DNA of 8,862 nt, taken from Rhodanobacteraceae bacterium UBA703. GTDB lineage: Bacteria > Pseudomonadota > Gammaproteobacteria > Xanthomonadales > Rhodanobacteraceae. Under the pieces are notes generated by a model. The model had not been told where the DNA came from. It did no database searches and saw only the letters and a list, made by a program, of their open reading frames with translations. The stretch spans positions 1 to 8,862 of the forward strand of contig DBMH01000251.1 of the NCBI GenBank assembly GCA_002297645.1. The letters run 5' to 3'. Shown one piece after another: positions 1 through 8,051 of this stretch (position 1 is its first letter; each line of letters begins with the position of its first letter). The position numbers and the translations under genes were made by a program.

Positions 1-274
1 CGGCGCGCGGGCCAGCGGTGCCGCCATCGGCCGCCTCGACGCCGGGCGCGCCGACCTGCTCGTGCTCGACGAGGCCTCGCCACTGCTCGCGGGGCGCGAT
101 GCCGCGCATGCGATCGACACGTGGATCTTCTCCGGCAACTCGAACCTCGTGCGCGACGTGATGGTCGCCGGCGACTTCGTCGTGCGCGATTTCCGTCATC
201 GCGACGAGGCGCGCATCGCGGCGCGCTATCGCGACGTCGTCGAACGGCTCGCCCACCACCCGGGCGACACCTGA
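1..274 (+). CDS. hutF: C-terminal end of an amidohydrolase, probably formimidoylglutamate deiminase (5' end outside window)
   Basis: The open frame runs from base 2 to the TGA at 272-274 and is already open at the window edge, so only about 90 C-terminal residues are seen. The segment GRLDAGRADLLVLD is the composite-domain signature at the C-terminus of metal-dependent amidohydrolases, where the chain returns to the small beta-sandwich after the TIM barrel. The following DTWIFSGNSNLVRDVMVAGD with a closing FVV-RH segment is the pattern I associate with HutF, which deaminates N-formimidoyl-L-glutamate to N-formyl-L-glutamate in histidine degradation. The metal-binding and catalytic residues lie upstream and cannot be checked. 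Related deaminases such as guanine or chlorohydrolase-type enzymes share this tail, so the family is secure and the HutF assignment is probable only. It converges on the LysR-type gene. Confidence 0.72.
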   Translation, partial: GARASGAAIGRLDAGRADLLVLDEASPLLAGRDAAHAIDTWIFSGNSNLVRDVMVAGDFVVRDFRHRDEARIAARYRDVVERLAHHPGDT

Positions 275-308
275 TCGTCGTCGCGGCCGTGCCCGTCGCC
301 TCGGTGAA

Positions 309-327
309 CCGCAGCCGATGGTTGCGG
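309..327. terminator. Short hairpin between convergent genes, possible bidirectional terminator
   Basis: CCGCAGCC (309-316) and GGTTGCGG (320-327) form an eight-pair stem with one G-U pair and a three-base loop. It sits in the 73-base gap between the stop codons of the convergent amidohydrolase and LysR-type genes. There is no T-run on either side, so it is not a textbook intrinsic terminator. The placement is the main argument. Confidence 0.35.
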
Positions 328-347
328 CAGCGCGCGGCCGGAATCCT

Positions 348-1292
348 TCACGCTGGCGAGCGTCGATGTTCGGGCAGTGAACCCAGCCGTTCGCGCAGGA
401 AGTCGGCGAACACGCGCAGTTTCGGCGCGAGCTGGGCGCGGCTCGGGTAGTACAGGTAGAAACCGTCGTACGGCGGCAGCCAGTCGTCGAGCACGCTGAC
501 CAGCGTGCCGTCGTCGAGAGCGTCGCGCACGCGCGCTTCCATCGTGTGCACGAGACCGATCCCGGCCAGCGCGGCGTGCAACGTCAGCGCCGTGTCGTTG
601 CAGACGAGGTTGCCGTCGACGCCGATCTCGAACCAGCGCCCGCGCTCGCAGAACTCCCACCGATAGACCGTGCCACCGCCGCCGAAGCGCGTGCGCAGGC
701 AGTTGTGCGCGTGCAGGTCGCGCGGGTGCATCGGTGTTCCGCGGCGGGCGAGGTAGTCCGGCGCGCCCACCACGACGGAGCGCTGCGCGCCGCCGAGCGG
801 CAGCGCGATCATGTCCAGCTGCACCTTCTCGCCGAGGCGGATGCCGGCGTCGAGGCCGTCCGCGACGAGGTCGTTCAGGGCGCTGTCGACGAGGATGTCG
901 AGCCGGATCTCCGGATAGGTGCGCAGGAACTCGGCGAGATGCGGTTCGAGCAGGGCCGGCGCGACGATCTGCGGCACGGTGATGCGCAAGGTGCCGGCGG
1001 GGCGTTCGCGTTGCTGGCGTATGTCATCGAGCGCCGCGTCGATGTCGAGCAGCGCCGGCTCGATACGCGCCAGCAGGGCCGACCCGGCCTCGGTCAGGCC
1101 GACGCGCCGTGTCGTGCGATGCAGCAGGCGCACGCCGATGCCGGCCTCCAGCCCGCGCAGCGTCTGCGACAACGCCGACGGCGACACGCCGAGTTCGCGG
1201 GCCGCCTGCGTGAAGCTGCCGAGTTCCGCGATGCGCGCGAAGGCGAGCAGCGCCGGCAGTTGGCCGGCTTCGATTGTGAAGGTGGGCTTCAT
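348..1292 (-). CDS. LysR-type transcriptional regulator
   Basis: A 314-residue protein with the usual LysR-type length and layout. Residues about 13-70 form the winged helix-turn-helix (GSFTQAARELGVSPSALSQT, then a recognition-helix and wing segment ending LLHRTTRRVGLTEAG). Residues about 100-305 form the two-lobed effector-binding domain, opening with LRITVPQIV. The HTRRTRR-like wing and the RITVP entry resemble the DmlR/YafC/CrgA group. The frame is open to 1577, but the ATG at 1290-1292 (MKPTF) places the HTH at the normal distance from the N-terminus. Upstream residues are low-complexity Pro/Arg/Ser translation of the promoter region. An AGGA lies about 12 bases before this start, which is a weak ribosome site. 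It is divergent from the RidA-like/aldo-keto reductase operon and most likely controls it, and probably itself. The effector is unknown. Confidence 0.92.
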   Translation of the reverse strand: MKPTFTIEAGQLPALLAFARIAELGSFTQAARELGVSPSALSQTLRGLEAGIGVRLLHRTTRRVGLTEAGSALLARIEPALLDIDAALDDIRQQRERPAGTLRITVPQIVAPALLEPHLAEFLRTYPEIRLDILVDSALNDLVADGLDAGIRLGEKVQLDMIALPLGGAQRSVVVGAPDYLARRGTPMHPRDLHAHNCLRTRFGGGGTVYRWEFCERGRWFEIGVDGNLVCNDTALTLHAALAGIGLVHTMEARVRDALDDGTLVSVLDDWLPPYDGFYLYYPSRAQLAPKLRVFADFLRERLGSLPEHRRSPA

Positions 1293-1306
1293 GGTCCATG
1301 CCGATC

Positions 1307-1353
1307 CTGGGGATTTTTCTGGGGTATCGCAAGGCGCAGGATGAGCGCCATCC
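1307..1353. promoter_or_regulatory. Candidate regulator-binding region between lysR and the divergent operon
   Basis: CTGGGG occurs twice as a direct repeat 12 bases apart (1307-1312 and 1319-1324), separated by an AT tract (ATTTTT) that stands out in this GC-rich DNA. A dyad GGATG-N5-CATCC follows at 1339-1353. A LysR-type protein next to a divergent operon normally binds here. However, I found no clear T-N11-A box of the classical form and no convincing -35/-10 pair, so the operator assignment is tentative. Confidence 0.3.
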
Positions 1354-1385
1354 GACGTCTCCGTCTCCGACCCCGAGGAACTCCC

Positions 1386-1445
1386 ATGACATTGGCCACG
1401 CATTGCCCCGCTCTCCCGCCGCGGGCTTCCGGGGCGACGCCGTGA
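1386..1445 (+). CDS. Possible 19-codon leader peptide overlapping the RidA-like gene
   Basis: An ATG at 1386 has a good ribosome site (GAGGAA at 1375-1380, five-base spacing) and opens a 19-residue frame, [19 protein letters not shown], ending with TGA at 1443-1445. That stop overlaps the GTG at 1442-1444 chosen as start of the RidA-like gene, giving a GTGA junction typical of translational coupling. The RidA-like gene itself has only a poor ribosome site, which fits coupled initiation. No domain is recognisable and there is no run of one amino acid to suggest attenuation. It could also be chance, or the N-terminus of a frameshifted longer protein. Confidence 0.4.
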   Translation: MTLATHCPALPPRASGATP

Positions 1446-1897
1446 GGCCGGCGCGCCGCAAGGTCGCGGGGGCTTTAGCCCTGGGCGCGATCGGCAGTGC
1501 CGCTGTCGCCGCGAAAACGCCGGAGGCGACGCGGCGGCGATATGCGGCGCTCGGCGCACCGGCCGGTCCCTATGCACACGGCGTACGCCACGGCGACCTG
1601 CTGTTCCTGTCCGGGCTCACTGCCTACGGCACGCCGGCGCAGAAGGGCGACATCGCCGCGCAGGCCGACGCAACCCTCGCCCGCATCGCCGCGGTCGCCG
1701 CCGAGGAGGGGTGCGACCTGGGATCGCTGGTCAAGGTCACGATCTTCGTCACGGATCTCACTCGCATCGACGCGCTGCGCGAGCGGTTGCAGGCGCACTA
1801 CGGGAATGCGCCGCCGGCGAGCTCCCTGATCCGCGTGGCCGGCCTGTTCCATCCCGATCTCGCGATCGAGATCGAGGCGATCCTGGCGCTGGCCTGA
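1442..1897 (+). CDS. RidA/YjgF/YER057c/UK114-like protein with a putative export signal
   Basis: From GTG 1442 the protein has 151 residues. Residues 1-24 look like a signal peptide: a basic start (MRPARRK), a hydrophobic stretch [16 protein letters not shown], then an AVA-A cleavage-like site. The arginine pair is only a weak Tat motif. Residues about 33-151 match the RidA fold in order: [19 protein letters not shown], a helix rich in Ala, [11 protein letters not shown], and the closing IEIEAIL. Classical RidA hydrolyses reactive enamines/imines in the cytoplasm using an arginine in a PARS motif. Here the aligned segment reads PPASSL, so serine 127 stands where that arginine should be, and 2-aminoacrylate deaminase activity is doubtful. 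The frame is open upstream to 1298, but those residues look non-coding. It is first of the operon with two aldo/keto reductases, with a 38-base gap to the next start. Family assignment is firm; start, export and activity are not. Confidence 0.85.
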   Translation: MRPARRKVAGALALGAIGSAAVAAKTPEATRRRYAALGAPAGPYAHGVRHGDLLFLSGLTAYGTPAQKGDIAAQADATLARIAAVAAEEGCDLGSLVKVTIFVTDLTRIDALRERLQAHYGNAPPASSLIRVAGLFHPDLAIEIEAILALA

Positions 1898-1935
1898 TCG
1901 CATTCCCGTTCATCCGACATCCAAGGAGTCCCCTC

Positions 1936-4031
<2,096 letters not shown>

Positions 4032-4033
4032 GG

Positions 4034-5278
4034 TCAGCGCCGCGCATTGCGCAGCATCGGCGCGACGACGGAGAAGTCGCCGTCGTTGCGTGCCGGCCGG
4101 ATGCCGAGCAGGTGCGCCAGCAGCGGATATACGTCGACGTTGTCGAACTCCGGCACGACGAGCCCGCGCCGGAAGGCCGGGCCGTGCGCGATGAACAGCG
4201 CGCGCATGTTCGGGTCGTCGTTGTCGTAGCCGTGGTCGCCGCGCGAGAATTTCTCGCGCGACGCCAGGTATTCCCGCGTGCTGATCTGCCAGCCGTCGTC
4301 GGCGAGACAGATCAGCGCGGGGATGCGCGGGTTCGTGCCGTAATGCAGGCGCGCCGGTACGTCCGACTTGCGCCAGCAGCGCATGTGGTCGTGCGGCCTC
4401 AGCAGCTTCGCCTCGACGTCGGCGGTCCGGCCGCGCCTCGGGTTGAATCCGGCCAGCACGCCGAGATTCACCGCGACGGCGTCATCCTTCGGAACGAGGT
4501 CCTCGATGAAGATCGTGCGTTCCTTCGAGATCGCGGTGCCGCCGTGGTCGGACACGACGACGAGGTTGACGCGGTCGAATTCGCCGCGCTGCTTGAGACC
4601 CGCCACGAGGCGCGCGATCGCCGTGTCCACCTCGCGCAGCGCGGCGTTCACGGAGGGCGCGTCCGGACCGTCCTCGTGCGCCGCGTGGTCGACCTGTTCG
4701 AAGTACAGCGTGTAGAAGCGGGCGCGCCCGGACTCGGGCTGGTCCATCCAGGCGAGCAACTGGTCGACGCGGGCCCGCGGCATCATCTTGCCGTTGAACG
4801 GCAGCCAGTGGCTCGGCCGCACGCCGGCGATCGCCGACTCGGAACCGGGCCAGAACATCGTCGCCGTGCGCACGCCTTGCTTCTCCGCTCCGACCCAGAT
4901 CGGCTCACCGCCCCACCAGTCGGCGTCGACCGTGGTCTTGGCGTTGTTGTAGACGAAGCGCCGGCCGGTCGCGGGATCGACGAAGCGGTTGTTGACGATG
5001 CCGTGATGGTCCGGATAGAGGCCGGTCACGAGGGTGTAGTGGTTCGGGAACGTCAGGCTCGGGAACGACGGTTTCATCGCCTTGGCGCGCACGCCCTCGG
5101 CCGCGAGCGCGCGCAGCGTCGGCGTCTGGCCGCGATCGAGGTAGTCGGGCCGGAAGCCGTCGATCGAGACCAGAATGACCGGGTCGGTCGCGCTGCCCGC
5201 TTGCGGCGACGGCCGCGTCGGCGCGCAGCCGACGCAGAACAGCAGCCAGGACAGGACGAGCAGGGTGCGCAGACGCAT
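4034..5278 (-). CDS. Nucleotide pyrophosphatase/phosphodiesterase (NPP) of the alkaline phosphatase superfamily, likely exported lipoprotein
   Basis: A 414-residue protein of the NPP family, hydrolysing phosphodiester or pyrophosphate bonds of nucleotides outside the cytoplasm. Residues 1-18 are a lipoprotein-like signal (MRLR, hydrophobic LLVLSWLLF, then CVGC with Cys18). The lipobox is irregular, having Cys15 at the position that is usually Leu. The two-metal site appears complete: Asp40 (VSIDGFRPDYL), the nucleophile Thr76 (PSLTFPNH), Asp197 and His201 (QVDHAAH), Asp244-His245 (VVSDHGG) and His349 (GDHGYDN). Order and spacing match what I recall of the structurally studied Xanthomonas NPP. 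Asn97 in HGIVNNRF is the likely phosphate-binding asparagine. The ATG has GGAG seven bases upstream. The gene is convergent with the second aldo/keto reductase and divergent from the ene-reductase, so it is probably an independent unit. The natural substrate is unknown. Confidence 0.93.
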   Translation of the reverse strand: MRLRTLLVLSWLLFCVGCAPTRPSPQAGSATDPVILVSIDGFRPDYLDRGQTPTLRALAAEGVRAKAMKPSFPSLTFPNHYTLVTGLYPDHHGIVNNRFVDPATGRRFVYNNAKTTVDADWWGGEPIWVGAEKQGVRTATMFWPGSESAIAGVRPSHWLPFNGKMMPRARVDQLLAWMDQPESGRARFYTLYFEQVDHAAHEDGPDAPSVNAALREVDTAIARLVAGLKQRGEFDRVNLVVVSDHGGTAISKERTIFIEDLVPKDDAVAVNLGVLAGFNPRRGRTADVEAKLLRPHDHMRCWRKSDVPARLHYGTNPRIPALICLADDGWQISTREYLASREKFSRGDHGYDNDDPNMRALFIAHGPAFRRGLVVPEFDNVDVYPLLAHLLGIRPARNDGDFSVVAPMLRNARR

Positions 5279-5335
5279 GGACGGACTCCGGAAAAACGCA
5301 AACGCCTATCGTCGCCGATGAATGCGACGGTTCCT

Positions 5336-5504
5336 AGGGCCTGTCATCCGTTCCTAAGCTGGCCCCGCCCTCCGGGTTGTTCCGCAGAAGCCGCCATGCG
5401 GCAGCACGCCGATCGAACAGGCAAGCCTGTCGCTGCGCGCCGCACTTCCACCTGACGACTTCTGCGGAGCGACGTGACCGGCCCAGGGATGGATGACAGG
5501 CCCT
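5336..5504. repeat. 169-base nested inverted repeat, candidate MITE or REP-like element
   Basis: The ends are a perfect 14-base inverted repeat: AGGGCCTGTCATCC (5336-5349) and GGATGACAGGCCCT (5491-5504). Nested inside are TCCGCAGAAG (5381-5390) with CTTCTGCGGA (5459-5468), GCAGC (5401-5405) with GCTGC (5432-5436), and the apical hairpin ACAGGC-AA-GCCTGT (5417-5430). The whole segment can fold as one long interrupted hairpin on either strand. No transposase and no credible ORF lie inside, and I saw no clear target-site duplication. It sits between the divergent NPP and ene-reductase genes. It could be a miniature inverted-repeat element, a REP-type palindrome or a structured RNA. Confidence 0.6.
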
Positions 5505-5643
5505 GGTTCGACCTTGGCACCCTTGCGGTTTCGTCGGTCGCCGCCGCCGTGTGCAGGAAAGGAATCGACCTCGCGCGGAGCGACCTGGTGAAAAACGCCG
5601 CGATCGTTCCCATTTCCGACGCTTCGCCTTCCGGAGTTCCTTC
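5505..5643 (+). promoter_or_regulatory. Upstream region of the ene-reductase gene
   Basis: These 139 bases must hold the ene-reductase promoter unless it starts inside the inverted repeat. The only clear element is the ribosome site GGAG at 5633-5636, seven bases before ATG 5644. I saw no convincing -35/-10 pair and no clear operator. Confidence 0.3.
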
Positions 5644-6702
5644 ATGCCACTGTTCCAGCCCTTGGTTCTCGGCGACGTCGTCCTGCGCAACCGCATCGCC
5701 GTGTCGCCGATGTGCGAATACTCGGCCGTCGACGGCCTGCCGAACGACTGGCATCTCGTGCATCTCGGCAGCCGCGCCGTCGGCGGTGCCGGGCTCGTGC
5801 TGACCGAAGCCGCGGCGGTGTCGCCGGAAGGACGCATCTCGCCGGCGGACGTCGGCTTGTGGAACGACGCACAGGCCGAGGCCTGGGCGCGCATCAACCA
5901 CTTCATCCGCGAACAGGGTGGCGTGCCCGGCGTGCAGCTCGCGCACGCCGGGCGCAAGGCCAGCACGGATGCTCCGTGGCGCGGAGGCAAGCCGGTCGGC
6001 ACGGAGCAGGGGGGATGGACGCCGGTCGCGCCGAGCGCCGTCGCCTTCGACGTCGGCCATCCCGTACCGACCGCGCTCGACCGCGGCGGCATCGCGCAGG
6101 TCGTCGCCGATTTCCGTGCAGCGACCGAACACGCATCGCGAGCCGGTTTCGAGATCGTCGAGATCCACGCCGCGCACGGCTACCTGCTGCACCAGTTCCT
6201 CTCGCCCTTGTCGAACCGGCGCGATGACGACTACGGCGGCTCGCTCGAGAACCGCGCGCGCCTGCTGCGCGAGGTCGTCGCCGTCGTGCGCGACGCCTGG
6301 CCGCGACCGAGGCCGCTGCTCGTGCGCGTTTCCGCGACGGACTGGGCCGAGGGTGGCTGGGACATCGACGAATGCGTACAGCTCGCGCACTGGCTGAAGC
6401 AGGACGGCGTCGACCTGATCGACACCTCGTCCGGTGGCCTGGTGCCGCACGTGCGGATCCCTCTGGAGCCCGGCTACCAGGTGCCGTTCGCTGCCCGCAT
6501 CCGCCGCGAGGCCGGCATCGCCACCGGCGCGGTCGGTCTCATCACCGAAGCACAGCACGCGCAGGACATCCTCGCGCGCGGAGAGGCCGACATTGTGCTG
6601 TTCGCCCGCGAACTGCTGCGCGATCCGTATTTCCCGCGCCGCGCGGCGGCGGAGCTCGGCGCTACGATCGAGGCGCCGCCGCAGTACCGGCGCGCGTGGT
6701 GA
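5644..6702 (+). CDS. Old yellow enzyme family NADH:flavin oxidoreductase, class II (YqjM/XenA-like ene-reductase)
   Basis: A 352-residue FMN-dependent TIM-barrel enzyme expected to reduce activated C=C bonds of enones, maleimides, quinones or nitro-compounds with NAD(P)H in the cytoplasm. Class II (thermophilic-like) features are visible: Cys24 and Tyr26 in SPMCEYS, which tune the flavin; Gln98 and His101 in VQLAHAGRK; the substrate-binding pair His175/His178 with Tyr180 in IHAAHGYLLHQFLSPLSN; Arg227 in LLVRVSATDW for FMN; and a C-terminal QYRRAW. In YqjM the matching arginine, here Arg350, reaches into the neighbouring subunit's active site. Length is slightly above YqjM. ATG 5644 is preferred over the upstream in-frame starts because it carries GGAG at good spacing and begins the conserved LFQPLVLGDVVLRNRI. 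Function would complement the aldo/keto reductases in electrophile handling (inference). Confidence 0.95.
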   Translation: MPLFQPLVLGDVVLRNRIAVSPMCEYSAVDGLPNDWHLVHLGSRAVGGAGLVLTEAAAVSPEGRISPADVGLWNDAQAEAWARINHFIREQGGVPGVQLAHAGRKASTDAPWRGGKPVGTEQGGWTPVAPSAVAFDVGHPVPTALDRGGIAQVVADFRAATEHASRAGFEIVEIHAAHGYLLHQFLSPLSNRRDDDYGGSLENRARLLREVVAVVRDAWPRPRPLLVRVSATDWAEGGWDIDECVQLAHWLKQDGVDLIDTSSGGLVPHVRIPLEPGYQVPFAARIRREAGIATGAVGLITEAQHAQDILARGEADIVLFARELLRDPYFPRRAAAELGATIEAPPQYRRAW

Positions 6703-6758
6703 TCGCGGCGTAGCACTCGGGCCGGCCGCCCTCTCTCGGGGCGAGCGGTATCGCTGCT

Positions 6759-6834
6759 TGCGGCAGCCGCGTCGAACGGGCTGGAGCGAATGCACCAGCC
6801 CGGGCGAGGTCGCCAAGCTTCGCCCTTCCACTTG
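6759..6834. repeat. Structured intergenic region sharing sequence blocks with the 5336-5504 element
   Basis: Two adjacent hairpins occur: GGGCTGG (6778-6784) with CCAGCCC (6795-6801), and GGGCGA (6802-6807) with TCGCCC (6820-6825). Flanking them are TGCGGCAGC (6759-6767), TCGAAC (6772-6777) and CTTCCACTTG (6825-6834). The same three blocks, the last as CTTCCACCTG, occur in the same order in the larger element at 5397-5405, 5413-5418 and 5445-5454, also around a central hairpin. This may be a diverged or partial copy of one repeat family. The shared blocks are short, so chance or convergence is possible. Confidence 0.4.
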
Positions 6835-6906
6835 GTGCGGACGTGCGCGATGCCCGTGAAGGCTGTCGGCGGAGCGATGATCGGCAAGCCCTCGCGCGCA
6901 ATGCGA

Positions 6907-6924
6907 ATTGCGCACGGGTGCAAT
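6907..6924. promoter_or_regulatory. Dyad ATTGC-N8-GCAAT upstream of the metal cluster, candidate operator
   Basis: An 18-base interrupted palindrome, ATTGCGCACGGGTGCAAT, lies 86 bases before the first ATG of the four-gene cluster. A perfect 10-base palindrome, CCGGATCCGG, follows at 6961-6970. Neither matches a MerR- or CueR-type operator that I know. The rest of the 308-base gap after the ene-reductase gene shows no credible gene and no clear promoter hexamers. Confidence 0.25.
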
Positions 6925-7010
6925 CTCCCCGGCGCGCAAGAACCGTGGCGGAGTACTGGCCCGGATCCGGTATCGACGCCCCCGATGCGGCGGCGTAAGC
7001 TGCGCCGGTG

Positions 7011-7313
7011 ATGACACCGCGCTGTCTCCCGGTCTTGTTGCTCGCCCTGCTGCTGATGGCCGCCGGCTTCGTCGGCGCGGCCGCGCCGGTGCTGGCCGCG
7101 ACCGTGCATCACTGCGATCACGCCGACGCGGTCGCGCCGTGTTGCGGCGATTGCAGCAGCGCGCCGGATTGCGCGCAGGTCTGCGCGCCGCCCTTCATCG
7201 CGCCGGCCGTACTCGGCCCCGTTCCGCACGTTGCGCAGCCCGCGCCGACGAGTGTTTCCGTCGCGTCGCGCAGTCGGATCGCGCCACCGCATACGCGACC
7301 TCCGATCGCCTGA
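7011..7313 (+). CDS. Small secreted Cys/His-rich protein, possible CopL-like metal-binding protein
   Basis: A 100-residue protein. Residues about 6-29 are a clear signal peptide (LPVLLLALLLMAAGFVGAAA, then VLA-A). The mature part opens with a metal-ligand-rich patch: His33, His34, Cys35, His37, Cys44, Cys45, Cys48, Cys54 and Cys58 within 26 residues. A Pro/Ala-rich tail ends in THTRPPIA-like sequence (HTRPPIA). Layout and tail resemble the small copper-associated CopL-type and similar proteins that precede metal-resistance genes in xanthomonads; this is resemblance, not a firm family call. GTG 7008 is in frame one codon upstream of ATG 7011, and neither has a good Shine-Dalgarno sequence. The next gene starts 70 bases downstream in the same direction, so it likely belongs to the same transcript and may buffer or sense a soft metal in the periplasm. 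Confidence 0.7.
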   Translation: MTPRCLPVLLLALLLMAAGFVGAAAPVLAATVHHCDHADAVAPCCGDCSSAPDCAQVCAPPFIAPAVLGPVPHVAQPAPTSVSVASRSRIAPPHTRPPIA

Positions 7314-7383
7314 CTCCTCCCGCACCGAAGCCGCGGCACATCGCCGCTTCGCGCGTTCGCGCGCGTTTTCCCGTGGAGGAAAC

Positions 7384-8043
7384 ATGCATTCCCTTGTGGC
7401 GGGCCGCCGTGCGGCGGTCCTGTTATGTGCCTGCGCCGCCGCTGCGGCACAGGCGAAGCCGATCGCGTTCGCCGACGGCACCACCGTGATGGCCGAGTAT
7501 GGCGCCGGTACGATGGTCGAGGCGCAGGCGTTCTACGCGCCGAGCTACCGTTTCTCCGCCGGCGGCGGCTGGCTGCGCCTGGACAGCGATCTCGACCGGC
7601 GTACGCGCGAGATCGGGTACGTGCGCGCGAACTACCTGCTCGAGCGCTGGAACCTCGAGGCGGCGCAGGCGAACGTGTTCGTCTGGGGCAGCCTCGGCCG
7701 CAGCGAAGGCGACGGGTTCGGCGGCAGTCGCCTCGCGCGCAATGCCGGCTTCCAGCTCGACTACGAGACGCGTCGCGTCTACGCCGCGCTGAAGAGCGAC
7801 CTGTGGGAGAGCGATGCGTTCTCGCACCGCATCGACACCATGCAGCTCGGCCTGGCGCCGTACGAGCACGACTATCGCGATCTCGCCACCTGGTTCGTCG
7901 TGCAGGCGCGCCGCTACACCGGCGGCATCCATCGCGGCACCGAGACGGCCTTCCTGCTGCGGCTGTTCAAGGGCGGCGCCTGGGTCGAGGCCGGCGTGAC
8001 CGGCGAAGGCAAGCCGCAAGTCATGGCCATGTTCAATTTCTGA
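7384..8043 (+). CDS. Probable outer-membrane beta-barrel protein of unknown function
   Basis: A 219-residue protein with the strong ribosome site GGAGGA (7375-7380) just before the ATG. Residues 1-24 form a signal peptide ending AQA-K. The mature protein alternates aromatic/hydrophobic and polar residues with many Tyr, Trp and Arg, as in beta strands: YRFSAGGGWLRLDSD, REIGYVRANYLLERW, FQLDYETRRVYAALKSD, TWFVVQARRYTG. It ends in VMAMFNF with terminal Phe, the usual outer-membrane assembly signal. No cysteine remains after signal removal, so it is unlikely to bind soft metals tightly. I know of similar unnamed proteins beside HMA/MerT-like genes, but no established function. It lies eight bases before the HMA gene, indicating co-transcription. 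An outer-membrane pore or envelope component for the metal system is an inference. Confidence 0.75.
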   Translation: MHSLVAGRRAAVLLCACAAAAAQAKPIAFADGTTVMAEYGAGTMVEAQAFYAPSYRFSAGGGWLRLDSDLDRRTREIGYVRANYLLERWNLEAAQANVFVWGSLGRSEGDGFGGSRLARNAGFQLDYETRRVYAALKSDLWESDAFSHRIDTMQLGLAPYEHDYRDLATWFVVQARRYTGGIHRGTETAFLLRLFKGGAWVEAGVTGEGKPQVMAMFNF

Positions 8044-8051
8044 GGCGAACG

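Noticed and set aside
1298..1441. Extending the RidA-like gene to the upstream ATG at 1298
   Set aside because: The added 48 residues are Pro/Ser/Arg-rich and overlap the lysR promoter region. They resemble no Rid N-terminus and lack a good ribosome site.
1293..1577. Extending the LysR-type gene to the open frame start at 1577
   Set aside because: The extra 95 residues lie over the RidA-like gene and before a helix-turn-helix that is already at the normal N-terminal distance.
4032..4033. A terminator between the second aldo/keto reductase and the NPP gene
   Set aside because: The stop codons are only two bases apart, and I saw no stem-loop with a T-run in either gene end.
4112..5455. A 447-codon forward frame antisense to the NPP gene
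   Set aside because: Arg/Val/Ala-rich composition with no recognisable domain. The opposite strand carries a full NPP with all metal ligands, so this is a GC-driven shadow.
5500..5530. GGTTCGA near 5504 as a tRNA T-arm
   Set aside because: No acceptor stem, anticodon arm or CCA end could be fitted around it. It lies at the edge of the inverted repeat.
5344..7017. A 557-codon reverse frame antisense to the ene-reductase
   Set aside because: It has no domain and crosses two non-coding regions with inverted repeats. The forward strand encodes an intact old yellow enzyme.
6474..7484. A 336-codon reverse frame across the gap and the Cys-rich gene
   Set aside because: Low-complexity Arg/Ala translation spanning intergenic DNA. 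No ribosome site or family signature was found.
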